Shown in pieces: positions 25,070 through 33,280 of a stretch of DNA of 64,000 bases. The notes below the pieces were generated by a model. That model was not told where the DNA came from. It saw nothing but the letters and a program-made list of their open reading frames with translations, and made no database searches. Numbering within the stretch: the first letter of the stretch is position 1; the number at the start of each line of letters is the position of its first letter. The position numbers and the translations under genes were made by a program. The DNA comes from an uncultured bacterium (lineage in GTDB: Bacteria > Bacillota_I > Bacilli_A > RF39 > UBA660). Location of the stretch: assembly GCA_946560065.1 (NCBI GenBank), contig CAMNUE010000004.1, positions 1 to 64,000 on the forward strand, given 5' to 3'.

Positions 25070-25732
25070 GTGAAGTATAATGAAAAACAATTAGAATTTG
25101 ATTGTATAATATATGATTCTTATAAGGATTTATTAAAGAAAAGAGTTTATGAACCAATTATTTTAAAATTAATGAATCAATCAGAAATTATATTTAGAGA
25201 GAATTATAAATATATTGAAAATCAATCTCATAAAGAAAGTGATTTTGTCTCAGAAAGTGGAATATTTTATGATGCGAAAATATTATTTTATGAAAGACAG
25301 TGTCAAGCTTTGGCGATTAATAAAGATAATCTAGCAACATTTATTAGTGAATTACAAAAAGAAATTAATGAAATATATGAAGCAATTAATAGTAATAATG
25401 AAGAAAGATTAGCAAATTCAATATTTTATAAAGAGATGCGAAATAGAATTTCTAAAGCTGAGAAATATGAGAATATAATATTGTTTGTACCTTTTGCTTG
25501 TACATTAGAAGTTAGTGATGATTTAGATTCATTACTTTCAAAAGACATTTTTACATATATTTTTAAATGTTTAATAGAAAATGAAAGTAAACTTATTAAA
25601 GGACATAATATTTATATAATTTATCCTAATTGTGAAAATTATGTTATAATTAAAAATCTTAATGATGATTTAATAGAATTTCTTCATTTAGATGTTTTTA
25701 CAAACTATATTAAGTTTGAAATTAGAAATTAG
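25070..25732 (+). CDS. Hypothetical protein with a disturbed start
   Basis: 220-residue frame of unknown family, soluble and mixed alpha/beta in appearance. Its only start is a GTG at 25070 that lies inside the ribosome binding site AGGTGA. The well-placed ATG at 25080 is out of frame and stops after four codons. Adding one A to the five-A run at 25083-25087 would give MKKQLEFDCIIYD in one frame with perfect spacing. The gene therefore looks like it has lost one base, by sequencing error, decay or slippage. Eleven bases separate it from the nucleosidase gene, so they are probably co-transcribed. Confidence 0.6.
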   Translation: MKYNEKQLEFDCIIYDSYKDLLKKRVYEPIILKLMNQSEIIFRENYKYIENQSHKESDFVSESGIFYDAKILFYERQCQALAINKDNLATFISELQKEINEIYEAINSNNEERLANSIFYKEMRNRISKAEKYENIILFVPFACTLEVSDDLDSLLSKDIFTYIFKCLIENESKLIKGHNIYIIYPNCENYVIIKNLNDDLIEFLHLDVFTNYIKFEIRN

Positions 25733-25743
25733 GAGGTATTTGT

Positions 25744-26421
25744 ATGCGAATTGGAATAATTTTTGCAATGGAAGAAGAATTAGTTGAACTAAAGAAAGAA
25801 ATAGAGATTACTTCAGAAGAAAAAATATATGATTTAACTTTTTATAAGGGAACTTTAGAATCTGTAGAATGTATTTTAGTTATGAGTGGAGTTGGAAAAG
25901 TTAATGCTGCTAGAACTGCTCAAATATTAATTGATAAGATGAATGTTTCTTTTGTTTTTAATATTGGTGTTGCGGGTGGTATTGCTTCTGATTTGCAGGT
26001 TGGAGATATAGTAATTGGAGAGAAGTTAGTACAACACGATTTTGATATTACGGCTTTTAATCACGAGAAAGGTTATATTCCTAATGTGGGAATTTTTATT
26101 AATAGTGATTGTAATTTAGTAAAATTAGCTCAAGATAACATTAGTGGAGCAGTTAGTGGGATAATTGCCTCTGGAGATATTTTTTGTACTGAATACATGA
26201 TGAGTGAGAAAATTAATAAGAAATTTAATGCACTATGTGTTGAGATGGAAGGAGCAAGTATTGCGCAAGTTTGCTATTTAGCAGGGGTGCCTTTTTTAGT
26301 ACTTAGAAGTATTTCTGATGTGCCAAACAACGATAATGTTATTACATACGAGGAGTTTTTAAAAAGTAGTTCTGTAGTTATTGCAGAGGCAATGAAAAAG
26401 ATTATTTTAAATTTAAATTAA
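25744..26421 (+). CDS. mtnN: 5'-methylthioadenosine/S-adenosylhomocysteine nucleosidase
   Basis: 225 residues, the exact family size. MRIGIIFAMEEEL at the N-terminus, MSGVGKVNAA, NIGVAGGIA, GEKLVQHDFD, the VEMEGASIAQV ribose-binding segment and RSISDVPN with the catalytic aspartate are all present. It hydrolyses MTA and SAH, recycling the products of SAM-dependent reactions; a DUF3419-like, SAM-binding protein is encoded 3.5 kb downstream. AGGAGG precedes the ATG, and the transcript ends at a strong hairpin. Confidence 0.95.
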   Translation: MRIGIIFAMEEELVELKKEIEITSEEKIYDLTFYKGTLESVECILVMSGVGKVNAARTAQILIDKMNVSFVFNIGVAGGIASDLQVGDIVIGEKLVQHDFDITAFNHEKGYIPNVGIFINSDCNLVKLAQDNISGAVSGIIASGDIFCTEYMMSEKINKKFNALCVEMEGASIAQVCYLAGVPFLVLRSISDVPNNDNVITYEEFLKSSSVVIAEAMKKIILNLN

Positions 26422-26422
26422 A

Positions 26423-26457
26423 AAACTATCATTTTTATTATGATAGTTATTTTTTTT
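26423..26457. terminator. Bidirectional terminator
   Basis: AACTATCA (26424) pairs with TGATAGTT (26441), with T-runs on both sides. It serves mtnN and the convergent gene. Confidence 0.85.
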
Positions 26458-26956
26458 GAGTTCCTTTATTTTGATATGGTTGACGAAAGAAAATATCAAA
26501 GTATTCTTCACGAACATCAAGCATTTTTTCTTCATTAATTATTACTGGCACATAAGTTTTATCTAACTTAGAGTAAGAAATATAATATTCATGTTCAAAA
26601 AGTAAATCATATAGGAGACTACAGTCATTTTCAACATCTTCTTTTACTAGGATTTGAGGCTTCTCTTTATAAACATCAGTAAACTTTTTAACATGAGTTA
26701 GTCTTATGCCATGTTTTTCTGTTTTTCCTAATTTAAGTTTAATTTCATTTTTATAACGTGATGAGTATTCGTCATAGAAAATGTCACCTTCTTTTCTTAG
26801 AAGAATTACTTTTCCTTGAATCATTCCAACGATTTCACTGTCTTCACAAAAGGGATCATAGTTTACATCATCAATCATTCTTCTTGCGGTGTCTCTATTG
26901 TATACAGTTGGATCTAATTGGATAAATCCTAGGTAATAGTTATCTATATTGTTCAT
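26447..26956 (-). CDS. Hypothetical cytoplasmic protein
   Basis: 169 residues from the ATG eight bases after AGAGGT on the reverse strand; an ATG six codons upstream would include the binding site and is less likely. The sequence is charged, with no signal, membrane segment or recognised motif (IQLDPTVYNRDTARRMIDD at the N-terminus). It is a single gene between a convergent and a divergent neighbour. The family is unknown. Confidence 0.65.
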   Translation of the reverse strand: MNNIDNYYLGFIQLDPTVYNRDTARRMIDDVNYDPFCEDSEIVGMIQGKVILLRKEGDIFYDEYSSRYKNEIKLKLGKTEKHGIRLTHVKKFTDVYKEKPQILVKEDVENDCSLLYDLLFEHEYYISYSKLDKTYVPVIINEEKMLDVREEYFDIFFRQPYQNKGTQKK

Positions 26957-27066
26957 AATTTTAACCTCTTTCATAAATTTATGTTTATTAGTTTATCATG
27001 AATTAGAAAAAATTGCATAAAAGAATAATTTATGGTATAATAAGCAACATTTATAGGGGTGATTTG

Positions 27067-28041
27067 ATGTATTTTGATGTGATTAATGAAGAAAAAGTTA
27101 ATTCAAGTGAATTGTTGGCACTTATTGAGAGAAATAATGTTAAAGCAAAAACACTTAGAGAGCAAATAAATAGATTAAAGGTTAATCCTGTAACTGATGT
27201 GTTTGATTTGTCAGTAATTGACGATACCAAATCAGAAGATAATTTTAATGATGAATCTTTAGAGGAAGAAGAATTTGAAGATGAGGTTGAATATTTTTTA
27301 GAGGGCTATCGCTTACTTGATAGAGACTTTTCTCGTGATGATCTATTAGCAGTATTGCCATCTAGAAAAAGTTATTACTTTAAAAAAATTATTATTCGCT
27401 TTCAAGCAGAGGCTATGAAAGAAATAAAAGATATTAATGATTTTATTAATGAAGAGAAAGATTCTATTGATAATTCTGAATTAGAAGAATTTAGAAGAGA
27501 AATTGAACAGATTGATAAGAAGAAAAGACTTTTAAAAGAAGTATTACTAGAAAAAGAAGAAGATACTTTAGAAGTAGAAAGTGTTCATAATAAAATTGTT
27601 TTAGTACCAACCTTAGCAGGAAATATTATAATTATTGATGACATAGAACATATTCCAAATGAATTTTATGCGAGTTTTTTAGAATTAATAAATTCGATTA
27701 TTGATGGAACTTTTAAGGGTGTTAAGAGATTTTCTGGTAATTACTTGAACGGATTTTGTGAAGTTAGGGGTTATCAAGTTAGAGTGATATTTTCGAGATT
27801 AGATAAAAATTGTTATGCCTTGATTACAGCTTTTATAAAGAAAACTGATAATAACAGGGAATATCAAGAATTTTTAAAGAATAAAGTTTGGGAATTTAGA
27901 GGAATTGAAGATTCTTTAAAAACAAAGATTAGTTCAAGTGAATTTATGGGAATTAATGATTTTTATGTTGAAGAATTATTTAATATTTTAGGTAGTGGTA
28001 CCAAGAATAAAGGCTATAAAAAGGGTGGTTTGAATGACTAA
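27067..28041 (+). CDS. Coiled-coil protein with RelE/HigB-like C-terminal domain
   Basis: 324 residues from the ATG after AGGGGTGATTTG. The N-terminal 190 residues are acidic and helical, with a coiled-coil-like stretch (SELEEFRREIEQIDKKKRLLKEV). The C-terminus (about 215-300: GTFKGVKRFSGNYLNGFCEVRG, VRVIFSRLDKNCYALITAFIKKT) has the strand-helix order and F-x-KKT signature of RelE/ParE/HigB-type toxins of the Gp49 class. No antitoxin partner lies next to it, so this may be an exapted RNA- or ribosome-binding domain. It overlaps the next gene by eight bases. Confidence 0.6.
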   Translation: MYFDVINEEKVNSSELLALIERNNVKAKTLREQINRLKVNPVTDVFDLSVIDDTKSEDNFNDESLEEEEFEDEVEYFLEGYRLLDRDFSRDDLLAVLPSRKSYYFKKIIIRFQAEAMKEIKDINDFINEEKDSIDNSELEEFRREIEQIDKKKRLLKEVLLEKEEDTLEVESVHNKIVLVPTLAGNIIIIDDIEHIPNEFYASFLELINSIIDGTFKGVKRFSGNYLNGFCEVRGYQVRVIFSRLDKNCYALITAFIKKTDNNREYQEFLKNKVWEFRGIEDSLKTKISSSEFMGINDFYVEELFNILGSGTKNKGYKKGGLND

Positions 28042-29902
28042 GGAAGAGTTAAAAAAACTTATTGATTTAAAACGAAAAGAAATTTCTATTAGTTATGAAA
28101 AACCAGACGCTTATTATTATCTTAAAGAATTTTATGATAATAATAATTGTAATAAGGCAGCAGATTTTTTAGAAATTGATGTTTGTAAATTTATTAAGTG
28201 TTTATATTTTGTAAAAGCAAAAGATAAGTCGATTGAAGAGTGTAAGAAAACAATAGGGAGTTTTTTAAATTATTTCATTAATAAGTATGATGAGGAAGAT
28301 TTAGATAATTTTATGAATATGTGTCTTACTTTTCATAGTGATGGAGTACTTCCTAAGATTATTGAGTATTATGAAGAAAATAGGTTAATTAAAAGTAATT
28401 TGATTTTTAAATCTATTTATCCAAATAATAAGAGATATAGAAAATTAATTGAACATCTAAAAAAAGATAATGATTTTCATGATGGTGCTGTCTTAGAATT
28501 TTTTAAATTTTTATTAGCTGATTATGATATGTGTTTAGAGTTAATGAGTTTTGTAAAAGCTATTAAAGTTATGGAAACTATTGAAGAGGATTTAGATATG
28601 ATGCTTGATGATCTTGATTATTCTGTTAAGGAAAAAGAAAGAAATCGGGAACTTAATGCAAGATTAAAGAAATATCTTTATATGAATAAATTATTTAGTG
28701 ATTTTAATAAGATTGGTAAATTTGTTAATAATGTTGAAACCTTTGAAATCCATTATAACAAGAATCAAGCTAGGGAACTTTCAGGGCTTGATATTGCAGA
28801 GAGATTATTGTTTAGTGCACTTGATAGCGATAAAGAGATAACTAATGCTAGACAAATTGTGAAGACTGTAAAGAATGAAGAGTTAAAATGTGATTTTTTA
28901 AGAGTAATTTATGATCATAATATGAAAGAGTATGAGAAACTAGAAAAAGAATATGATGCGCTTAGTAAAAATACGAAAGTGGAATATCAAGCATTATTAA
29001 GAGATTATGGAATAAGTGTTGATGATAACTTATTTAGTTTAATAAGACAAAATAGTCTTGAAGATGTTCAAGAAATTTTAAAAATAATTAGTAATTTTTC
29101 GATTGGTGAGAAAGATATAATAAGAATACTTGTAAATGCTAATTTAGAATCAATGATAATTGTTAAAAACTATGTGGATGCAGGAATTTTAAGTAACGAT
29201 TTTTTACAAAATAATATTGATGTTTTTTATACAGATTCTGTTAAAAGAAATTTACTTGAAGAAAATATGAAAATATTGAATTCATATGGAGTTAATCCAG
29301 GATTATTTAAAAATAGTGTAAATATCTTACTTGCTGATTCTAAGGCTTTAAAGAAAGGTATGGCTACTTTATTTGAATATTATCTAGTAAAAAGTATTAG
29401 AAACATTAGAGAGTATAATTTTATTCTTGATGATGAATTGAGTAGTAAGATTGATAAGTTTATAGAACTTGGATATGAAAATAGTTTAGAAGAAAATTTA
29501 TCTTTACTTAATAGTGATAAAATTAAACGTTTAGAGGTATTAAAGGCTATGGGAATGACTGGTTTATCGACAGTTGAAATTGAGAAGGTACTTAATGAAT
29601 CATTTTTTATTAAAGATAGTGAACTGGATGATTATATTCCTTCAGTTGTTAAGTATAAAGATAAAATTGCAATGGGAGATAGTAATTCTTTACTTAATGG
29701 ATATAGGAGTGGTTTTAGAACTTATGATATAAATGGAGTATTGATTTCTAGTAATAAAGTAACTAGATTGCTAAATGAAGGATATGATTTGTATGTTGCT
29801 TTATTTAGTAATTTAAATTTAAGTGAAGATGAGTATAATTTTGTATTAGAAGGATTATCACAAAAGAAAATTATTAAAAAAGTTGGTGACGGTAGTGAAT
29901 AA
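28034..29902 (+). CDS. Large helical protein, unknown
   Basis: 622 residues, almost entirely helical in pattern, without membrane segments or a recognised motif. The central part (about 250-480) is made of short helix pairs rich in Leu/Ile/Asn/Lys that could form an alpha-solenoid. It is translationally coupled to the RelE-like protein upstream (overlap of eight bases) and to the SAM-binding protein downstream (overlap of eight bases). The three probably act together; the process is unknown. Confidence 0.65.
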   Translation: MTKEELKKLIDLKRKEISISYEKPDAYYYLKEFYDNNNCNKAADFLEIDVCKFIKCLYFVKAKDKSIEECKKTIGSFLNYFINKYDEEDLDNFMNMCLTFHSDGVLPKIIEYYEENRLIKSNLIFKSIYPNNKRYRKLIEHLKKDNDFHDGAVLEFFKFLLADYDMCLELMSFVKAIKVMETIEEDLDMMLDDLDYSVKEKERNRELNARLKKYLYMNKLFSDFNKIGKFVNNVETFEIHYNKNQARELSGLDIAERLLFSALDSDKEITNARQIVKTVKNEELKCDFLRVIYDHNMKEYEKLEKEYDALSKNTKVEYQALLRDYGISVDDNLFSLIRQNSLEDVQEILKIISNFSIGEKDIIRILVNANLESMIIVKNYVDAGILSNDFLQNNIDVFYTDSVKRNLLEENMKILNSYGVNPGLFKNSVNILLADSKALKKGMATLFEYYLVKSIRNIREYNFILDDELSSKIDKFIELGYENSLEENLSLLNSDKIKRLEVLKAMGMTGLSTVEIEKVLNESFFIKDSELDDYIPSVVKYKDKIAMGDSNSLLNGYRSGFRTYDINGVLISSNKVTRLLNEGYDLYVALFSNLNLSEDEYNFVLEGLSQKKIIKKVGDGSE

Positions 29903-30908
29903 AATTGAATTAAGAAAAAATGCCTTTATTTTGGCTAATCAAGAAGGTTGTGAGAAAAAGGCAAAATACACTGAATGTAGTCCTATTTATATTGCTTCTA
30001 CTTCTAATGTTAAAGATACAATGGCTTTATATGGGGATGCTAAAAAGGTGTTAGCAGTTGGAAGTACTGGAGCACATGGTTTTGAAGCATTACTTAATGG
30101 TGCTGTAAAAGTTGATATGTTTGATGTTAATGAGTTACAGAAAGTATTTTATAATCTTATGAAGACAGGAATTATGTATCTTGATTATGAAGAATTCATT
30201 AAGCATTTTACTTGGAAGGAACAAAAGGCGCGATTTACTAAAGTTGATATTGGCGATTTACTGTCTAATGAAATGTATGATAAATTAGTTTATCATTTAG
30301 ATGAAGATACTGAGTATGTACTTAGTCCATTATATGATTATTTTTATAGTCCTGATTTAATTATTAGTAAATTATTTAGATTTGAACATCCAGTTCAAAC
30401 TGATTATTTAAAAAGATTTGTTTCATTGTATAACGAAGAAGAGTTTTATAAATTAAAAAATATGTTACTTAATGGAGCAGATATTAATTATCATATAGCA
30501 TCTCTAACAGATTTAGATAAAAAGATGACTGATAGTTATGATGCAATTATTTTAGATAATATTTTACAATCTTATAAAGACATACCTGAATTTGATACAC
30601 CTTATGATGTTAATAGATTTATAGATAAGAGACTTAGTAAGCTGCTAGATGTTGGTGGAGTTATTCAAGCCGCTTATGGTTATGAAGTTGGAACAGCTCT
30701 TTTTAAGGATGAATTTGGAATTTCTTATAATAGTGAGGAATTTGGTGGTCTTACTTGGAATTTTGTTAAGGATATTGAGAAAAAAGAAAGCATTTTAATT
30801 CCATTAGTTAAGAAATGGGATACTTATAGTTGTGATTTTATTCCTGGTGTTGAGAAGTTTGATGGAAGAAAATCTGATAATATGGTTTTAACATATAGGA
30901 AAAAGTAA
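29895..30908 (+). CDS. DUF3419-like SAM-binding protein
   Basis: 337 residues from GTG 29895 (GGTGAC upstream); TTG 29883 and GTG 29886 are alternatives. VLAVGSTGAHGFEALLNGA, VDMFDVNELQ and a following LDYEEF form the SAM-binding start of the DUF3419/BtaA-like superfamily, whose best-known members transfer a 3-amino-3-carboxypropyl group to diacylglycerol. The later DNILQSY and FGGLTWNF segments fit a Rossmann methyltransferase core. The reaction here is unknown. It is the last gene of a three-gene overlapping unit, without an obvious terminator before the L21 promoter. Confidence 0.6.
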   Translation: MNKIELRKNAFILANQEGCEKKAKYTECSPIYIASTSNVKDTMALYGDAKKVLAVGSTGAHGFEALLNGAVKVDMFDVNELQKVFYNLMKTGIMYLDYEEFIKHFTWKEQKARFTKVDIGDLLSNEMYDKLVYHLDEDTEYVLSPLYDYFYSPDLIISKLFRFEHPVQTDYLKRFVSLYNEEEFYKLKNMLLNGADINYHIASLTDLDKKMTDSYDAIILDNILQSYKDIPEFDTPYDVNRFIDKRLSKLLDVGGVIQAAYGYEVGTALFKDEFGISYNSEEFGGLTWNFVKDIEKKESILIPLVKKWDTYSCDFIPGVEKFDGRKSDNMVLTYRKK

Positions 30909-30917
30909 GAATCTGGT

Positions 30918-30946
30918 TTGACAAGGTATAGTAGATGTGCTATAAT
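30918..30946 (+). promoter_or_regulatory. Perfect consensus promoter of rplU-prp-rpmA
   Basis: TTGACA (30918-30923), 17-base spacer, TATAAT (30941-30946). It matches the primary sigma consensus at all twelve positions. Confidence 0.95.
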
Positions 30947-30951
30947 CTAGA

Positions 30952-31043
30952 TGTTTGACGCCTCATGCTCAAACCGCATCGAAAAGGTAAAAACAAGAAA
31001 TTGTACCTTAAGAGCGAGTCTTAAGTTTAGAAGAAGGAGGTAA
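30952..31043 (+). promoter_or_regulatory. L21 leader RNA (candidate autoregulatory leader)
   Basis: About 95 untranslated bases follow the promoter. Two hairpins can be drawn: GGTA...TACC at about 30986-31008 and CTTAAGA-GCGAG-TCTTAAG at about 31007-31025, ending just before AGGAGG. Position, size and the early GACGCC element agree with the ribosomal protein L21 leader known from Firmicutes, which is thought to mediate feedback control. The fold was drawn by eye. Confidence 0.6.
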
Positions 31044-31047
31044 TTAA

Positions 31048-31347
31048 ATGAACGCTGTAATTAAAGTTGGTGGAAAGCAATACTATGTTACTGAAGGGTC
31101 TGAAATCTATGTTGAAAAATTAGATTGCGAAGCAGGTGATGTAGTTAACTTTGATCAAGTATTAATGCTTGATAGCAAAATAGGTAATCCTTATCTTACT
31201 GGTGTTACTGTTCAAGGTGAAGTTATTAAGAATGGTAAAGCTAAGAAAATTAAAGTTTTCAAATATAAAAGTAAAGATAGATCTAACCGTAAAAAACAAG
31301 GACATAGACAACCTTATACAAAAATTAAGATTACTAAAATTGGTTAA
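31048..31347 (+). CDS. rplU: 50S ribosomal protein L21
   Basis: 99 residues, full length. [23 protein letters not shown], the [18 protein letters not shown] core and the C-terminal [20 protein letters not shown] are diagnostic. It is a large-subunit protein bound to 23S rRNA. It is the first gene of the canonical L21-Prp-L27 unit with an optimal AGGAGGT site. Confidence 0.97.
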   Translation: MNAVIKVGGKQYYVTEGSEIYVEKLDCEAGDVVNFDQVLMLDSKIGNPYLTGVTVQGEVIKNGKAKKIKVFKYKSKDRSNRKKQGHRQPYTKIKITKIG

Positions 31348-31352
31348 TTTGT

Positions 31353-31655
31353 ATGATTAGTGTAAAGATTAAAAAGGAAAATTCTAAATATAAGAAGATT
31401 ACAATTCTTGGGCATGCAATGTATGATGACTATGGAAAAGATATTGTATGTAGTGCTTGTAGTAGTATAGTTACAACTACAGTGAATGGAATACTTTCAC
31501 TAGATAAGGGAAGTTTAAGTTATTTAGTTAGTAAGAAGGGGATGAGTATTGATATTAAGAGTACTGATCAAACTACCCAGATACTAATAAATAATATGAT
31601 AAGTCTTTTAAAAGAATTGGAAGGAAACTATCCAGAAAATATAGAAGTAAAGTAA
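31353..31655 (+). CDS. prp: Ribosomal-processing cysteine protease Prp
   Basis: 100 residues. The catalytic histidine (GHA, residue 21) and cysteine (DIVCSACSS, residue 33) are in place with the conserved YGKD segment between them. Prp removes the N-terminal extension of L27 in Firmicutes. It starts five bases after rplU with no binding site of its own, so it is probably translated by coupling. In this genome a second potential substrate exists: L32 at 13282 bears the same leader. Confidence 0.93.
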   Translation: MISVKIKKENSKYKKITILGHAMYDDYGKDIVCSACSSIVTTTVNGILSLDKGSLSYLVSKKGMSIDIKSTDQTTQILINNMISLLKELEGNYPENIEVK

Positions 31656-31666
31656 GGAGGAGAATT

Positions 31667-31957
31667 ATGAAGTTTTTAAAATTAGATATACAATTATTTG
31701 CTCATCATAAAGGGCAAGGTTCAACATCTAATGGTCGTGATTCTGCAGGACGTAGACTTGGAGCTAAAGCAGCTGATGGTGAATTTGTAACAGCTGGTTC
31801 TATTATATATCGTCAAAGAGGAACTAAGATTTTCCCTGGTGTAAATACTCGTCGTGGTAACGATGATACTATTTATTCAACAGTTGACGGAATTGTTAAA
31901 TTTGAACGCTTAGGAAGAGATAAAAAACAAGCTTCAGTTTATCCAGTAGGAGAATAG
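31667..31957 (+). CDS. rpmA: 50S ribosomal protein L27 with cleavable leader
   Basis: 96 residues. The leader [11 protein letters not shown] is followed by A12-H-H-K-G, the conserved mature N-terminus that reaches the peptidyl-transferase centre, and by [16 protein letters not shown] and [11 protein letters not shown]. Cutting at F11|A12 by Prp from the adjacent gene is the known Firmicutes maturation. The leader is two residues longer than in B. subtilis or S. aureus. AGGAGG precedes the start and a terminator follows. Confidence 0.97.
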   Translation: MKFLKLDIQLFAHHKGQGSTSNGRDSAGRRLGAKAADGEFVTAGSIIYRQRGTKIFPGVNTRRGNDDTIYSTVDGIVKFERLGRDKKQASVYPVGE

Positions 31958-31960
31958 TTA

Positions 31961-31984
31961 AGAGAGCCAGTGGGCTCTTTTTTG
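31961..31984 (+). terminator. Terminator after rpmA
   Basis: AGAGCC (31963) pairs with GGCTCT (31973), then six T. Confidence 0.8.
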
Positions 31985-32003
31985 TTGTTTTGGGGGAATG
32001 TAA

Positions 32004-33233
32004 ATGAAAGAGATTGTTACAAATTATGATAATTTTTTAAATCCAAATGAGGCTTTAAGAGAATATATGCCTAACTTATTGGATTTGTATGTTGATGATT
32101 ATGGAAAAGAAAATATTAAGTTAATTAAAGAGAGAATTAAGAAAACAATGTATATTTTTGATTCATTACCAATTGATGAACTTAATTTTTTTGAAAAACA
32201 TAAGCATTTAATTGATGTTTCTAAGAAAATTGATTTGGCAGTTTTAGAATGTAGAGATTTTTATAATAAAAAGTTAAAAGTTGATGAAACAGTTAATAAG
32301 AAATTATATGAAGCTTTGGCAGATGCTTTTGGTGTTTCTGGTCGATTTATTGATGAGTTGTTTTCACTTGATATTGATTCTTATTCTTTTGATAACAAAA
32401 TCGCTTTAGTTGATGAGAATACTCCTTTAGATATAAAAGAAGAGATAAGAAAACGACAAGAAGAATATAAGCAAGAGTGTGCGAGGTTAGGAATAGAGTG
32501 TTTGACAAATTCTAAGGTGATTGAAAAGTTATTTATATTGCAGGATAATCTAGAACTTGAAACTAATTTTTATTTAGCGTGTAATACTAAGTGGGCTAAG
32601 AAGATTAAAAAAAGAATCTTTGAAGAGAAGGGACAATGTATTTCAAATATTGATTTAATGGAACTACTTTTTTATGAAAATGGTGGAGGTTCAAGTAATT
32701 TAATTGATACTGGTAAAAAAGAAAAACTAAGAATTTGTTATTTCCCATTACTTAGTAATACAGAACGAGGTAATTTAGATGGTATGTTTTTTCATGAAAA
32801 TAGGCATGTGATTGAAATGACTGATTTGTTTGCCGGTATTCAATGTTTTAGTAATGGAAGATATTCTTTACTTAATGAGATTAGAACTGAGAAGAATGCA
32901 ATTAGAGATAAGAAGCAATTAGAAGGAAAGGTTTTGTTTTCTAATTTTGGATTTTCTGAAGGTGTTTTTAATGTTTATGAAAAATTATTTGCGTATACAG
33001 AGGGCTTTTTTGATGAATATTTGAATATACTTAATAGATTGGCAGTTAGAAATAATATTAAGGATTTTGAGAGACTTTTTGGGAGAAAGTCATTAAATAA
33101 GTTTGATATTTATTTGCATAGTATTGAGGATGCTATTATGAATGATATTGGAGATTTAGAAATTATTTGTGATGAGAGAGAACAAAAAAGGCTAGTTAAG
33201 AAACTTAGAGAACGTTATGAATCTAGACATTAG
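32004..33233 (+). CDS. Putative HExxH metallopeptidase, unknown family
   Basis: 409 residues, soluble, without signal peptide. Residues 264-268 read HENRH within GMFFHENRHVIEMT, a zinc-binding HExxH, and LLNEIRTEKNAI (290-300) supplies a downstream NE/E pair like the third ligand helix of gluzincin-type peptidases. The N-terminal 220 residues are helical and the C-terminus is charged. No family was recognised. It lies between rpmA and obg, genes that are usually adjacent. Peptidase activity is inferred from the motif only. Confidence 0.6.
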   Translation: MKEIVTNYDNFLNPNEALREYMPNLLDLYVDDYGKENIKLIKERIKKTMYIFDSLPIDELNFFEKHKHLIDVSKKIDLAVLECRDFYNKKLKVDETVNKKLYEALADAFGVSGRFIDELFSLDIDSYSFDNKIALVDENTPLDIKEEIRKRQEEYKQECARLGIECLTNSKVIEKLFILQDNLELETNFYLACNTKWAKKIKKRIFEEKGQCISNIDLMELLFYENGGGSSNLIDTGKKEKLRICYFPLLSNTERGNLDGMFFHENRHVIEMTDLFAGIQCFSNGRYSLLNEIRTEKNAIRDKKQLEGKVLFSNFGFSEGVFNVYEKLFAYTEGFFDEYLNILNRLAVRNNIKDFERLFGRKSLNKFDIYLHSIEDAIMNDIGDLEIICDEREQKRLVKKLRERYESRH

Positions 33234-33280
33234 ATTGATAATTTGTTATAATTAAGTAACTTTTGAAAGGGGATGTTAAG

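Noticed and set aside
27067-28041. Classical RelBE/HigBA toxin-antitoxin pair
   Set aside because: The RelE-like segment is the end of a 324-residue protein and the neighbouring genes are not antitoxin-like in size or motif.
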